From Bradyrhizobiaceae bacterium PARB1 (GTDB taxonomy: Bacteria; Pseudomonadota; Alphaproteobacteria; Rhizobiales; Xanthobacteraceae): a stretch of 64,000 nt of DNA. The position numbers and the translations under genes are program-made. Numbering within the stretch: position 1 is the stretch's first letter; every line of letters begins with the position of its first letter. Below, one piece after another: positions 17,162-26,213 of this stretch. The notes beneath the pieces were generated by a model. That model searched no databases. It was not told the origin of the DNA and saw only the letters and a program-made list of their open reading frames with translations. The DNA is taken from contig NKIY01000005.1 in NCBI GenBank assembly GCA_002256345.1, forward strand, positions 314,485 to 378,484. Reading direction: 5' to 3'.

Positions 17162-18036
17162 TTGCCGGCCGCCGGACGCGAGAGCGGCGCAGAGGTCGTG
17201 GCGCGGCGCCAAAGGCAGCCCGCGATGGCGGTCAGCGCATGCAGCGCCATGCTGCCCTTGGAGAGATGCACCTTCTCACCGAGCGGATCGCGCACCCGCA
17301 GCAGCTTTGAAATTTCCCAGGCAAATTTTTCGATCACCGCGATATTGCAGGCGAAACGCGTATCCGCCATGTGCACCGTCAGGCTGTCGCCCTCGCACAG
17401 CAGTGCCTCGTTGCGCGCGACAAGATCGCGCAGACAGGCCAGCAGCTCCGGTGAGGACGCCGGCTTGTCGAGCGCTTCGACGCTGACGCCGTGCCGCTGC
17501 ATGACGTCCTGCGGCAGATATACGCGGTCGAGGTCGCGGTAATCCTTGGCGCAATCTTGCAAGTGATTGTTGATCTGCAGTGCTGCGCAGATCGCGTCGG
17601 ACGCCGGCCAGGTGGCTTTATCTTCGCCATGAACTTCCAGCATGAAGCGGCCAACCGGCATCGCTGAGAATGAGCAGTAATGGATCAGCTCGTCCCAATC
17701 CGCATAGCGCAGCTTGGTGACATCCATCCGGAATGCGGTGAGCAGATCAAGCGCATGGCGCGGCGGCATATTACGCTCGGCAAAGGCGGCGCGCAGCGTA
17801 TTCGCCTCGGCCTGTTCGTCATGCTTGCCGAGCAGGCCTTGCTCCAGTTCGTCCAGCATTGCGAGCTTCGTCGAAGCGTCGAGCAGCGCATGGTCGGCGA
17901 TGTCGTCGGCGGTGCGGACGAAATTGTAGAAGGCGAGAATCAGCGCCCGGTGTCGCGGATGGATGATCCTGGACGCGACCGGGAAATTCTCGTCGCGATC
18001 GGTCTTGCCGGATCGCAGCTCGCTCGCAGGGGTCAT
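17158..18036 (-). CDS. hpnC: Hydroxysqualene synthase (HpnC)
   Basis: HpnC converts presqualene diphosphate to hydroxysqualene. It is a squalene-synthase-like protein of 292 residues with the first aspartate motif in RTADDIADHA (Asp44, Asp45, Asp48) and a second region NNHLQDCAKDYRDLDRVYLP. It is the promoter-proximal gene of the hpnC-D-E-shc-G run. The ATG at 18036 is preferred to a TTG one codon earlier. The 215 bases upstream, before the small Cys-rich gene, must hold the promoter; I cannot pick a clear -35/-10. Confidence 0.92.
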   Translation of the reverse strand: MTPASELRSGKTDRDENFPVASRIIHPRHRALILAFYNFVRTADDIADHALLDASTKLAMLDELEQGLLGKHDEQAEANTLRAAFAERNMPPRHALDLLTAFRMDVTKLRYADWDELIHYCSFSAMPVGRFMLEVHGEDKATWPASDAICAALQINNHLQDCAKDYRDLDRVYLPQDVMQRHGVSVEALDKPASSPELLACLRDLVARNEALLCEGDSLTVHMADTRFACNIAVIEKFAWEISKLLRVRDPLGEKVHLSKGSMALHALTAIAGCLWRRATTSAPLSRPAAGK

Positions 18037-18251
18037 CAATCTGGGCTTCGTTCAATGAAAACTGGGGTGAAGCGGAGGCCGTCGCGGTTATAAAATACCA
18101 ACCGACGGGCTATCTGCGCCCTCATATAGGCCAAATCGGCCAGCGAAACCAATGCCAATATGCCACCTTCGGCCGCAGCAAGAGCCGGGCCGGAACACCT
18201 TCCGGCGGGCTCGCGATAAGCGCCACGAGCCCGAAATCGGTGATGGGACGC

Positions 18252-18494
18252 TTACTGGCCGTGGCTAACCAGTACGTCGTTGCAGGTCTTGCTGATTTTG
18301 GGACGATTTTCCTTGAGGCAGGACAGAATCACCAGGTCGCCCTGATCCATCACGTGCCGGCAGAGCTTCTGCACGTCGCGGGAGCAGGCCTTCTGCTCGG
18401 CCTCGGTGCCACCACGGTTCTGGATTTGCTGGGCCAATGCGCCGGTCGAGGCAGATGCGGTGATCACGGTCAAAGCCAGGAGAATTTTACGCAT
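18252..18494 (-). CDS. Small exported cysteine-containing protein
   Basis: An 80-residue protein with a clear signal peptide (MRKILLALTVITASAS ending in GALAQ). The mature part of about 58 residues has four cysteines (EQKACSRDVQKLC, VILSCLKEN, SKTCNDVL) spaced like the cysteine-rich repeat proteins seen in other Rhizobiales. They probably form two disulfides in the periplasm. A GGAAG ribosome-binding site precedes the ATG. It lies upstream of hpnC on the same strand, but 215 bases away. The function is unknown. Confidence 0.7.
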   Translation of the reverse strand: MRKILLALTVITASASTGALAQQIQNRGGTEAEQKACSRDVQKLCRHVMDQGDLVILSCLKENRPKISKTCNDVLVSHGQ

Positions 18495-18950
18495 TGTCTT
18501 CCTTCAATTGAGCAAGCGAGTGTCAGCCCGCCGGGTCCATAGCACAAACAGTAACAATCGCACCTGCAGAGCGATCCCAAACAACAGCTCTCCCCTCACA
18601 TTCATCGCAAGGGATGCATGAGAGACACAGGCGGCAAACGCGTTAACCCGCAGAATGCGGCCAAAGGTTGCACCTGCCCGCACCTGCGCCCACGTGAATG
18701 GATTGGCGCGCGCTTCGCAGATCAGCCCTACATCAGTCATCGTGGCCAATATCGGAAGGCGCAATGTTCAATCAGGAATTTTTACGATACCGTTCCACAC
18801 GCGGAACCGAGGCTAACAATAATGCCATACGTTTTCGTGATCGCTCCTCATTGCCGATTTGAACCTGTTCCAACCACCGCGACACTCACGTCCGACGTAT
18901 CGCGGCACCATATTGCCGGCGCGATGCAACTTCTTTCGGGGATACCAGAC
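18495..18950. other. Intergenic stretch without a supported gene
   Basis: These 456 bases separate two divergent exported-protein genes. Short open frames exist on both strands but lack ribosome-binding sites or recognisable protein features. The stretch is AT-richer near 18770-18830. It should hold the promoters of both flanking genes, but I see no defined motif. Confidence 0.5.
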
Positions 18951-19451
18951 ATGACCAATCATTCTGCCAGGCTGCTCGGACAGGCCCTCAAGGCTGCTGG
19001 CGCCGGCGCCCTTCTGATGCTGTCGGTCTCGGCGGGCCACGCCCAGTCTGCCCCCTTTGCCGGCTTCGACGGCAGCTGGAGCGGCAACGGCACCGTCACC
19101 CTGTCGGACGGTTCGTCCGAGAAGATTCGTTGCCGGGCGACCTACAAAGTCGGCAGCGGCGGCGCCGCGCTCGAACAGAGCCTGCGCTGCGCCAGCGACA
19201 GCTACAAATTCGACCTTTCGAGCAATGTCATCAGCTCCGGCAGCAACGTCTCCGGCAGCTGGAGCGAAGCCAGCCGCAATGTCTATGGCAATCTGAACGG
19301 CAAAGCCGGCGGCGGCCAGATCGAGGTTTTCGTCGAGGCCGCGGGTTTTGCAGCGAACATCACGCTGACCACCAAGGGCAACAAGCAGCACGTCACGATC
19401 AGCTCGAAGGGCGAGATCCGCGGCGTGAATATCAGTATGACGAAGAGCTGA
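18951..19451 (+). CDS. Exported protein of unknown function, beta-rich
   Basis: The 166-residue protein starts at ATG 18951, with GGGGAT about eight bases before it. Its signal peptide is hydrophobic (GAGALLMLSVSAGHAQ). The mature part is rich in Ser, Gly and Asn with alternating beta-strand-like patterns (FDGSWSGNGTVTLSDGS, KIRCRATYKVGSGGAAL, ITLTTKGNKQHVTISSKGE) and two cysteines that could pair. It resembles small lipocalin-like or secreted beta proteins, but I do not recognise a family. It stands alone between hpnC and the MMPL transporter. Confidence 0.6.
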   Translation: MTNHSARLLGQALKAAGAGALLMLSVSAGHAQSAPFAGFDGSWSGNGTVTLSDGSSEKIRCRATYKVGSGGAALEQSLRCASDSYKFDLSSNVISSGSNVSGSWSEASRNVYGNLNGKAGGGQIEVFVEAAGFAANITLTTKGNKQHVTISSKGEIRGVNISMTKS

Positions 19452-19461
19452 GGCGCTCCGA

Positions 19462-19563
19462 CTGGATCATCCGCGCAAGCGGGTGATCCAGTCCACGTCA
19501 ATTTTAGTGGTCATCCAGAAGCTGGCGTCTACCAGGTCACCCGGACAAGCCGGGCGACGACAA
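19462..19563. repeat. Hairpin-forming intergenic element
   Basis: CTGGATCA (19462-19469) pairs perfectly with TGATCCAG (19484-19491), with inner CCGC/GCGG pairing and a GCAA loop. A second inverted segment, CACCCGGACAAGCCGGGCG, follows. No T run follows the first stem, so this looks like a palindromic repeat rather than a classic terminator, though it may end the upstream transcript. Confidence 0.6.
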
Positions 19564-19577
19564 ATGGGGCGAAGCCG

Positions 19578-21947
19578 CTACTCCATCCCCTTCGCCAGGG
19601 TCGATTTGCCTGTCAGCTTCTGCTGCAACTGGATCAGCCACATCGATGTCGGGCGCAGGATGAAGAGGTCGGCGACCAGCGCCGCCACCATCGAGAAGGC
19701 GCTGAGCCAGCCGAACAGCCGCAGCGATGGCAGATCGGAGAACACCGTCACCACGAGGCCGCAGGCCAGCACCACCGTCGTGAGGATGAGCGCCGGGCCG
19801 ACCAGCACGGTCGCGCGTTCGACGGCGACCGCCGGATCGGTGCCCGGCGTATCTTCCAGCCGAAGGCGGTTGAGGAAGTGGATGGTCGCGGACAGGCCGA
19901 GACCGAAGGAGACGGTGAGCGCGACCACGCTGGCGAATTGCAGCCCCTCCCCGAGCAGCCACAACACGAAGCCCGAGAGAACCACAGGGAAGATGCCCGG
20001 CAGGATGCAGGCCAGCATCACCACCCAGGAGCGGAAAGCGAGGCCGATGAAAATCGCCACCAGACCGAACTCGATGGTCAGGCCGTGATTGAGCTTCTCG
20101 ATCATGCCGGCACTGTTGCGCGCGGCGATCGCCGAGAGTCCGGTGACTGCGATCTCATAACCGGGATGCGCACTGCGAACGGTGTTCAGCGCCGTGTCGA
20201 GCTTATCGACCACCGGCAGGATCTTGCTGGCATCGCTGTCAGGCACGCGGCCCGACACTACCACCGCCGTTTTGTCAGCCGAGATGAAGCGGCGCACCAG
20301 ATGTTCAGGAATGACGTCGACATATTCCTTCAGCGTGGCGACATCGGTCGAGCCCGCCTTTTCCGCCAGCCAGCGGCGCAGGGTTTCCAGCGACCAGACA
20401 TTGCCGACACCGGATGTCTTCTCGACCATCGCATGCACATCGGCGATGGTCTTGAGCGTTTCGGGTGAATACAGGTCCTGTCCCTTCGGAAACTCGATCA
20501 GCACGTCGATGGGATTGGCGCCGGTGAGCTTGGCATCGAGACGGCCGCTGGCCGCCACTGCCTGTTCCTTGTCCGGCACCTGATCGGCCAGACGATAGCG
20601 CGGCTCGAGGCTCGCATAGACGGAGCCGAGACCGAGCACGACGAGTAGCGAGATCAGGCTGAACAGGCCGGGACGTCCGACCATACGCACCGCGATCCAG
20701 TAACAGAAAGCACGCAGTGCCTGCACGCCGGCATCGGCCGCCTGGAACTTGGCGGCGAAGATCTTTTCATTCCGGACCAGCAGCACACCGAATACCGGCA
20801 CCAGCGACAACACCGCGACCAGTGCGATGATGGTTGCGGTCAGACCCGCCTCGCCAAAAGCGCGGATCAGGTCCGAGTCCGAGAACTGCAGCGCCAGGAA
20901 CGAAATGCCGGCCGTGCCATGCGTCAGCACGCAGGCCGGTCCGACCACGCGCACCGCATTGGTGAAGGCCGAGTATTTGTCCTCGCCGGCAATCAGGCGA
21001 TCGCGGGCCGCAAAGGTCAGCTGCATGGAGTCCGCAAAACTGATCACCATGATCAGCGGCGTCATCACATTGAGGAACATGTTGAGGCTGAAGCCGGCCC
21101 AGCCGAGCGCGCCGAGGGACAGCAGGATCGCCAGCAACGGCGGGAACGCCGCCACGATCATGAAGGAAATCTTGCGGAAGAAGATGATGGCAATGATGCA
21201 ACCCGCCAGAATGCCGGCGACATTATACATCAGGCCGTCGCGCTCGACCGCATTGCGGATTTCGAGCTGCATCACCGGCACACCTGACAATTCCTTGGTC
21301 AGGCCGGAATTCGCCAGATCCTCGTTCATCGTCTTGCGGATATCTGCGATGACGCCCGTGAGCTTGTTGTTGCTCACCACGGCCGGATCGAGCGACAGCA
21401 CCACCAGCGCCAGCGTGCCGTCTTCCGACAGCAGCTTGCCGCGGATCAGTTCGTTCTGCTTCACCGTCTCGATGAACTGATCGTAAGCGGCGCCTTCCGG
21501 CAGCTCGTTCGGAAACAGTGCCGCCGGCAGTCTGCCCGGTGCCGGCGTCTGCCGCGCCGAAAAGATCGAAATCAGGCCGCGCACGCCATCGACGAGCTGC
21601 AGGTCGGTCACGAGATCGCGCATCTTTTCCAGATTGTCGCGCGCGAGCAACGTCTTGCCTTCGAGCACCACCAGCACGTCGAATTCGGTGGACGGGAAGC
21701 GTTTGGTCACTTCCTCGTATTGCTTGTATTCCTTGCTGTCGGAGCGAAACAGCTGACTCAGCGAATCGTCGATCTTGATGCGCTGGATGCCAAACACGGC
21801 GCCGATCACCAACACCAGCAGGATGATACAGGACAGCACCGGCGCGCGAACGGCGATCAGACCCATACGCTCGAGGCCGAAGGCAATGCTGGACGGCCCA
21901 CGCCGCAATTTCTTGATATCGGCGTCGTGGGAGCTGATTTGGTCCAT
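19578..21947 (-). CDS. Second MMPL/RND-family transporter of the hopanoid island
   Basis: The 789-residue protein has two MMPL/RND repeats. Each has one helix, a periplasmic loop and a five-helix bundle; the conserved region LNMFLNVMTPLIMVISFADS lies in the first bundle and VALTVSFGLGLSATIHFLNR in the second. This matches the hydrophobe/amphiphile porter subgroup that includes HpnN. It has no membrane-fusion or outer-membrane partner nearby. Its place between hpnC and hpnP/eutC suggests lipid or hopanoid traffic, which is inference. The ATG at 21947 begins MDQISSHDADIKKLRRG. Confidence 0.8.
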   Translation of the reverse strand: MDQISSHDADIKKLRRGPSSIAFGLERMGLIAVRAPVLSCIILLVLVIGAVFGIQRIKIDDSLSQLFRSDSKEYKQYEEVTKRFPSTEFDVLVVLEGKTLLARDNLEKMRDLVTDLQLVDGVRGLISIFSARQTPAPGRLPAALFPNELPEGAAYDQFIETVKQNELIRGKLLSEDGTLALVVLSLDPAVVSNNKLTGVIADIRKTMNEDLANSGLTKELSGVPVMQLEIRNAVERDGLMYNVAGILAGCIIAIIFFRKISFMIVAAFPPLLAILLSLGALGWAGFSLNMFLNVMTPLIMVISFADSMQLTFAARDRLIAGEDKYSAFTNAVRVVGPACVLTHGTAGISFLALQFSDSDLIRAFGEAGLTATIIALVAVLSLVPVFGVLLVRNEKIFAAKFQAADAGVQALRAFCYWIAVRMVGRPGLFSLISLLVVLGLGSVYASLEPRYRLADQVPDKEQAVAASGRLDAKLTGANPIDVLIEFPKGQDLYSPETLKTIADVHAMVEKTSGVGNVWSLETLRRWLAEKAGSTDVATLKEYVDVIPEHLVRRFISADKTAVVVSGRVPDSDASKILPVVDKLDTALNTVRSAHPGYEIAVTGLSAIAARNSAGMIEKLNHGLTIEFGLVAIFIGLAFRSWVVMLACILPGIFPVVLSGFVLWLLGEGLQFASVVALTVSFGLGLSATIHFLNRLRLEDTPGTDPAVAVERATVLVGPALILTTVVLACGLVVTVFSDLPSLRLFGWLSAFSMVAALVADLFILRPTSMWLIQLQQKLTGKSTLAKGME

Positions 21948-22143
21948 GCCGTGTCCTGTAAGCGTTTGTCTCGATGGAGTGCTATCTTCGCCGAAAACCG
22001 GTCGCTGCTTTTCGGGATCGCGCTCTAGCCTTTGAAATCACGCGGTAAATTCGCCGGCCGGGTGTAGCAGTTCTATATGACTTTTCGCAAGGCGACGCTG
22101 GCGCACGGCGGCCACAGGGAACACAAATTACGGTGTGATTGCG

Positions 22144-22917
22144 TCAACCAGCCGGAGCGGCCAGATGCATTCCGCTTTCGTCCTTCAAGGCGATACCAGT
22201 GACGCCGCGCCGCAGGCCTTCTCGCGCCAGCCACGCAATCTTGATGGCGGCCTCGTCGAAGCTCAATCCGGCCACCTGGATATTGGAGACGCAGTTCCGT
22301 TCGGCATCGCTGCGGCCCGGTTTCGGCGCTGTCGTGATATAGGCGCCGAGGCTCTGCGGCGCCGACAGGCCAGGCCGCTCGCCTATCAGCATGACGGTCA
22401 TCCGCGCCTTCAACAATGCACCAATCTCGTCGCCGAGCGCCACGCGCGCGCCACTCGCGACGACCAGCGGGCCAAGCGACAGGCTATCGAGCCTTGGCAG
22501 CAGTGCCGCGACCAGACCGAGAGCATGAGCATTGACCGCTGCCGGCGAAAGCCCGTCGGCAATAACGAATCCGATGTCACAGCCATCACCGCCCAGCCTT
22601 TCAAGCACGGAGCGCGATTCGGGAGCGAGCTTGCGGCCGAGATCGGGACGCTTCAGGTAATCCGCGCGGCCAGCGACAAGGCTCGACACTGTCTGTGCCA
22701 TGTATCCTTGCGCGGCCAGCGCCGCTGCGATGGCTTCTGATTCGAACGGCGCATGCACCGCATCGCGCGCCCGGGCATGATCGAGGGTGAAATCGAGCAG
22801 CGCCTGTGTCGTGAGGCTTGCGCCGGCGCGGCCGAGGCCGACACGCGCCGGCGTCAGTCGTCGCAAATCGGCAGTCCCGCGAATCGGAGGCAGCGTCATC
22901 TCGGAGGACTCGGCCAT
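22144..22917 (-). CDS. eutC: Ethanolamine ammonia-lyase small subunit
   Basis: EutC with EutB forms the adenosylcobalamin-dependent lyase that splits ethanolamine into acetaldehyde and ammonia. The segments [37 protein letters not shown] and SRSVYL-like [11 protein letters not shown] equivalents ([13 protein letters not shown]) are typical of EutC. ATG 22917 has AGGTGAG upstream; a GTG at 22929 directly after the hpnP stop is the alternative. Either way the gene is immediately behind hpnP, 12 bases or less from its stop, so the two are probably co-transcribed. The large subunit gene lies on the other side of hpnP. Confidence 0.88.
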   Translation of the reverse strand: MAESSEMTLPPIRGTADLRRLTPARVGLGRAGASLTTQALLDFTLDHARARDAVHAPFESEAIAAALAAQGYMAQTVSSLVAGRADYLKRPDLGRKLAPESRSVLERLGGDGCDIGFVIADGLSPAAVNAHALGLVAALLPRLDSLSLGPLVVASGARVALGDEIGALLKARMTVMLIGERPGLSAPQSLGAYITTAPKPGRSDAERNCVSNIQVAGLSFDEAAIKIAWLAREGLRRGVTGIALKDESGMHLAAPAG

Positions 22918-22929
22918 GACGCCGCTCAC

Positions 22930-24525
22930 CTACTCGGCCGGCACCGCAGGCGCGGTCGCAGCGTCCTGCAGTTTCATCGAGTAGTAGGACGCATTGGTCA
23001 CGCCGCCCGAGGCGTCGCGGGCGAAGTTGATGAGATGATGCGCGACCATGATGGACGAGATCAGATATTCGATCTCACCGCGCGCAAGGCGCCTGAAGGC
23101 AAATTTCCAGAACGCACGCTTGTAGTCGCCGAGCACGCCGACCTTCCAGAAAATATTGCGTAACATCACGAGACCGAGCCGGATGTTCTTCGGCGTCAGC
23201 ATCCCCTGCACCGGCGGCTTGATGCGGTGCGGATAGGTATGCGTGATCTGGTGTTCGAAGCGTTGCAGCAGCTTCTCCGGCACATAGGCGCTGCCCATGG
23301 CGCGGCGCCAGCTCTTGACCACATCCTCGTAAGGCAGCAAAAAGTCGACATTGGAGTCGCGGCCTTCGTCCTCGTTCAGGCGACCTTCCTTCTTGAGACG
23401 ATCCCACAGCGGTGTCTGCGGCAGCGCCTGCAGCAGATTGATAGTGAGCAGCGGAATCTGCGAGGTCTCGACGAATTCGAGCAGATGTTCGCCGGTTTCC
23501 GGCTTGTCGGTATCGAGACCGAGAATGATGCCCGACACCACCTCCATGCCGAAACTGTTCAGCGTCTGGATCGCTTCCATGATGGGGACCATCATGTTGT
23601 GATCCTTTTTCATCGCCTTCAACGCGGCGGGATCTGGCGTCTCGATGCCGCAGAAGATCGTGCCGAACCAGGCATCGCGCATCAACGCAAGAATCTCCGG
23701 ACGCTTGGCGATGTTCAGCGTCGCCTCGCAGGACAGGCGCAGCACATAGCCGGTCTTCTTCTGCCACTCGACGAGATGCGGCAGCAGATCGAGCGCGGCC
23801 TTGCGATTGCCGATGAAATTGTCATCGACAAAATAGACGGACCCGTTGATGCCGCATTCCAGCAGCTTGTCGAGTTCGGCGGTGATCTGCTGCGGCGTCT
23901 TGATCCGCGGATTGCGGCCATAGAGGCCGGGAATATCGCAGAATTCACACTGATATGGGCAGCCCGACGAATACTGGATGCTGCCGAGGAAATAACGCGG
24001 GATATCCGCCAATTCATAGGCCGGGATCGGGAAGTCGTGCATGTCGAGCCGGTCGGCGGTCTTGAGCACGACCTGTCGCGACGGACGCTTGGTGTCCTGC
24101 TCCAGAATGTCGATCAATCGATCCGTGGCGTCGCCGAGTTCGCCGATATGGAGATAGTCGAAGGCCGGATAGTAATCCGGGCAGGACGACACCGACGGCC
24201 CGCCGATGGCGACCGGGAGATCATAGGAATGCGCGCGATGGCAGATGTCATTCATCTGCGCGCGCTGGATGTGCATGCCGCTAACAAGCACAACCTCGGC
24301 CCAGAGGAAATCGTTGGGCGTGGCGGTCCGGATGTTTTCATCGACGAAACGGACCTCCCAGTTCTCCGGCATATAGGCGGCAATCAGGAGAAGCCCCTGC
24401 GGGGGCATGAAGGCCTGGACGCCATCGGTCAGAGGATAGGAATATTCGAACGTGCCAAATGAAGAGGTGTATCGCGGAAAGACGCATAGAATGCGCCGAA
24501 CCGTCTGCCTGCCCTCAGCTCTCAT
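22930..24525 (-). CDS. hpnP: Hopanoid C-2 methylase, B12-binding radical SAM (HpnP)
   Basis: HpnP methylates hopanoids at C-2. The 531 residues have an N-terminal cobalamin-binding-like domain (about residues 10-145), a radical SAM core with SSGCPYQCEFCDIPG (Cys189, Cys193, Cys196), and a C-terminal region of the DUF4070 type from about residue 380. The hopanoid setting and known association of hpnP with this family in R. palustris support the name over HpnJ or other B12 radical SAM proteins. The ATG at 24525 has AGAGG seven bases upstream. A consensus EcfG promoter lies 50 bases upstream. Confidence 0.85.
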   Translation of the reverse strand: MRAEGRQTVRRILCVFPRYTSSFGTFEYSYPLTDGVQAFMPPQGLLLIAAYMPENWEVRFVDENIRTATPNDFLWAEVVLVSGMHIQRAQMNDICHRAHSYDLPVAIGGPSVSSCPDYYPAFDYLHIGELGDATDRLIDILEQDTKRPSRQVVLKTADRLDMHDFPIPAYELADIPRYFLGSIQYSSGCPYQCEFCDIPGLYGRNPRIKTPQQITAELDKLLECGINGSVYFVDDNFIGNRKAALDLLPHLVEWQKKTGYVLRLSCEATLNIAKRPEILALMRDAWFGTIFCGIETPDPAALKAMKKDHNMMVPIMEAIQTLNSFGMEVVSGIILGLDTDKPETGEHLLEFVETSQIPLLTINLLQALPQTPLWDRLKKEGRLNEDEGRDSNVDFLLPYEDVVKSWRRAMGSAYVPEKLLQRFEHQITHTYPHRIKPPVQGMLTPKNIRLGLVMLRNIFWKVGVLGDYKRAFWKFAFRRLARGEIEYLISSIMVAHHLINFARDASGGVTNASYYSMKLQDAATAPAVPAE

Positions 24526-24574
24526 CTAAAAACCTCTGCGAATGCATCAGCGGTCCCTGCGCTGAACCATTAAT

Positions 24575-24599
24575 AACGTCGCCGAGATAAAACCGTTCC
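24575..24599 (-). promoter_or_regulatory. EcfG general-stress promoter of hpnP
   Basis: On the minus strand GGAAC (24599-24595) is followed after exactly 16 bases by CGTT (24578-24575). This is the full consensus for EcfG, the alphaproteobacterial general-stress sigma factor. The -10 end lies 50 bases before the hpnP ATG. Published work on R. palustris reports that EcfG controls hpnP, so motif and biology agree. eutC, placed right behind hpnP, would be under the same promoter. Confidence 0.82.
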
Positions 24600-24695
24600 A
24601 CTCCGTTCGAATGCCGATCAAATCACGTTCGCCAAATCTGAGCCAGAATTTCTTCAACATTGTGACGGGTGGTGACACGGACGTGATGCGGCCTT

Positions 24696-24780
24696 GTCGT
24701 CTCCGCGAAAGCCGGGCGGCGGCGATGCAGCTTGGTCATCTCGCCCGACCTTATGGATCCGGGCTTTCGCCGGGATGACC
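24696..24780. repeat. Palindromic intergenic repeat, single copy in window
   Basis: GTCGTCTCCGCGAAAGCCGG at the left pairs with CCGGGCTTTCGCCGGGATGA at the right end, with a middle hairpin around 24730-24755. It directly follows the eutB stop on the downstream side and may limit read-through from eutB into hpnP. Confidence 0.65.
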
Positions 24781-24783
24781 AGG

Positions 24784-26190
24784 TCAGGCGATCAGCCGCG
24801 CTGCGAAATCCGGCAGCTTGCCGCCCTGGTCGCGGATACGCAGATCGCCGCCGGCAATACCCATCCGCACCAGCCAGTCGTCGAATTCCGGGGCGCGTTT
24901 CAGGCCGAACAGATCACGCAGATAAAGCGCATCGTGGAAGGACGTCGACTGGTAGTTCAGCATGACGTCGTCGGCACCGGGCACGCCCATGATGAAATTA
25001 ACGCCCGCCGCAGCCAGCAGCGTCAGGAGATTGTCCATGTCGTCCTGATCGGCCTCGGCATGGTTGGTGTAACAGACGTCGACGCCGAGCGGCAGGCCGA
25101 GCAGCTTGCCGCAGAAGTGATCCTCAAGACCGGCGCGGATGATTTCCTTGCCGTCATAGAGATATTCGGGGCCGATGAAACCGACCACGCTGTTCACCAG
25201 CAGCGGCGAAAAAGCCCGCGCCACCGCATAGGCACGCGCCTCGCAAGTTTGCTGATCGACGCCGTGATGCGCGTCGGCGGACAACGCCGAGCCCTGCCCG
25301 GTTTCGAAATACATCACATTATCGCCGACCGTGCCGCGCTTCAGCGACAGGCCGGCGTCATGCGCCTGCTTCAGCAGCGCGAGATCGATGCCAAAACTCC
25401 TGTTCGCAGCTTCGGTGCCGGCGATGGACTGGAACACCAGATCGACCGGCGCACCCTCCGCGATCAGATCGATCGAGGTGGTGACATGAGTCAGCACGCA
25501 ACTCTGCGTGGGGATGTCGAGCCTGATGATGACATCGTCGAGCATCCGCACCAGCCGGCCGAGCACGGCAGGATCGTCGCTGGCCGGATTGATGCCGATA
25601 CAGGCATCGCCGGCGCCGAGCATCAGGCCATCCAGCATCGAGGCGGCAATGCCTCGGACGTCGTCGAACGGATGGTTCGGCTGCAGGCGCACGCTCATGC
25701 GGCCGCGCAGGCCAATGGTGTTGCGGAAGCGGGTGATGACCTCGCACTTCTTCGCCGCCAAAATCAGATCCTGATTGCGCATCAGCTTGGAGACGGCAGC
25801 CGCCATTTCCGGCGTGACGCCGGGCGCAAGCATCTTCAGCGCTTCGGGCGTTGCGGCGTCCGACAGCAGCCAGTCGCGAAAGCTACCGACCGTGAGCGAT
25901 GCGATGGGCGCAAAGGCGGCTGCGTCATGCGTATCGACGATGAGGCGCGTCACCTCATCGTTCTCATAGGGAATGACGGCTTCGGTCAGGAACTGCCTGA
26001 GCGGCAGTTCGGCCAGCGCCATCCGCGCGGCGATCATCTGCTCGGCCGTCTCCGCCGCGATGCCGGCAAGGCGATCGCCGGAGCGCGGCGGCGTGGCCTT
26101 CGCGAGCAGATCGCGAAGATTCGCGAAGGTATAGGTCGTGCTGCCGATGCTGTGGCGATAGGTCATGCCGCTATTGTTGGTCATGACCAT
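24784..26190 (-). CDS. eutB: Ethanolamine ammonia-lyase large subunit
   Basis: EutB carries the active site and cobalamin contacts of ethanolamine ammonia-lyase. Recognisable parts are YRHSIGSTTYTFANLRDLLA and PRSGDRLAGIAAET near the N-terminus, FRNTIGLRGRMSVRLQPNHP, VVGFIGPEYLYDGKEIIRAG, and the C-terminal MGVPGADDVMLNYQSTSFHD. ATG 26190 (AGGG seven bases upstream) is used. ATG 26166, which starts MTYRHSIGS, matches the family's common start and is the alternative. It lies 23 bases after the altronate dehydratase stop and 258 bases before hpnP. No eut shell or reactivase genes are nearby. Confidence 0.92.
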   Translation of the reverse strand: MVMTNNSGMTYRHSIGSTTYTFANLRDLLAKATPPRSGDRLAGIAAETAEQMIAARMALAELPLRQFLTEAVIPYENDEVTRLIVDTHDAAAFAPIASLTVGSFRDWLLSDAATPEALKMLAPGVTPEMAAAVSKLMRNQDLILAAKKCEVITRFRNTIGLRGRMSVRLQPNHPFDDVRGIAASMLDGLMLGAGDACIGINPASDDPAVLGRLVRMLDDVIIRLDIPTQSCVLTHVTTSIDLIAEGAPVDLVFQSIAGTEAANRSFGIDLALLKQAHDAGLSLKRGTVGDNVMYFETGQGSALSADAHHGVDQQTCEARAYAVARAFSPLLVNSVVGFIGPEYLYDGKEIIRAGLEDHFCGKLLGLPLGVDVCYTNHAEADQDDMDNLLTLLAAAGVNFIMGVPGADDVMLNYQSTSFHDALYLRDLFGLKRAPEFDDWLVRMGIAGGDLRIRDQGGKLPDFAARLIA

Positions 26191-26213
26191 CGCCCTGTCC
26201 ACCGGCGAACGCG

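Noticed and set aside
18504-18764. 86-codon minus-strand frame between two exported-protein genes
   Set aside because: No ribosome-binding site, no domain and an unlikely residue mix; treated as non-coding.
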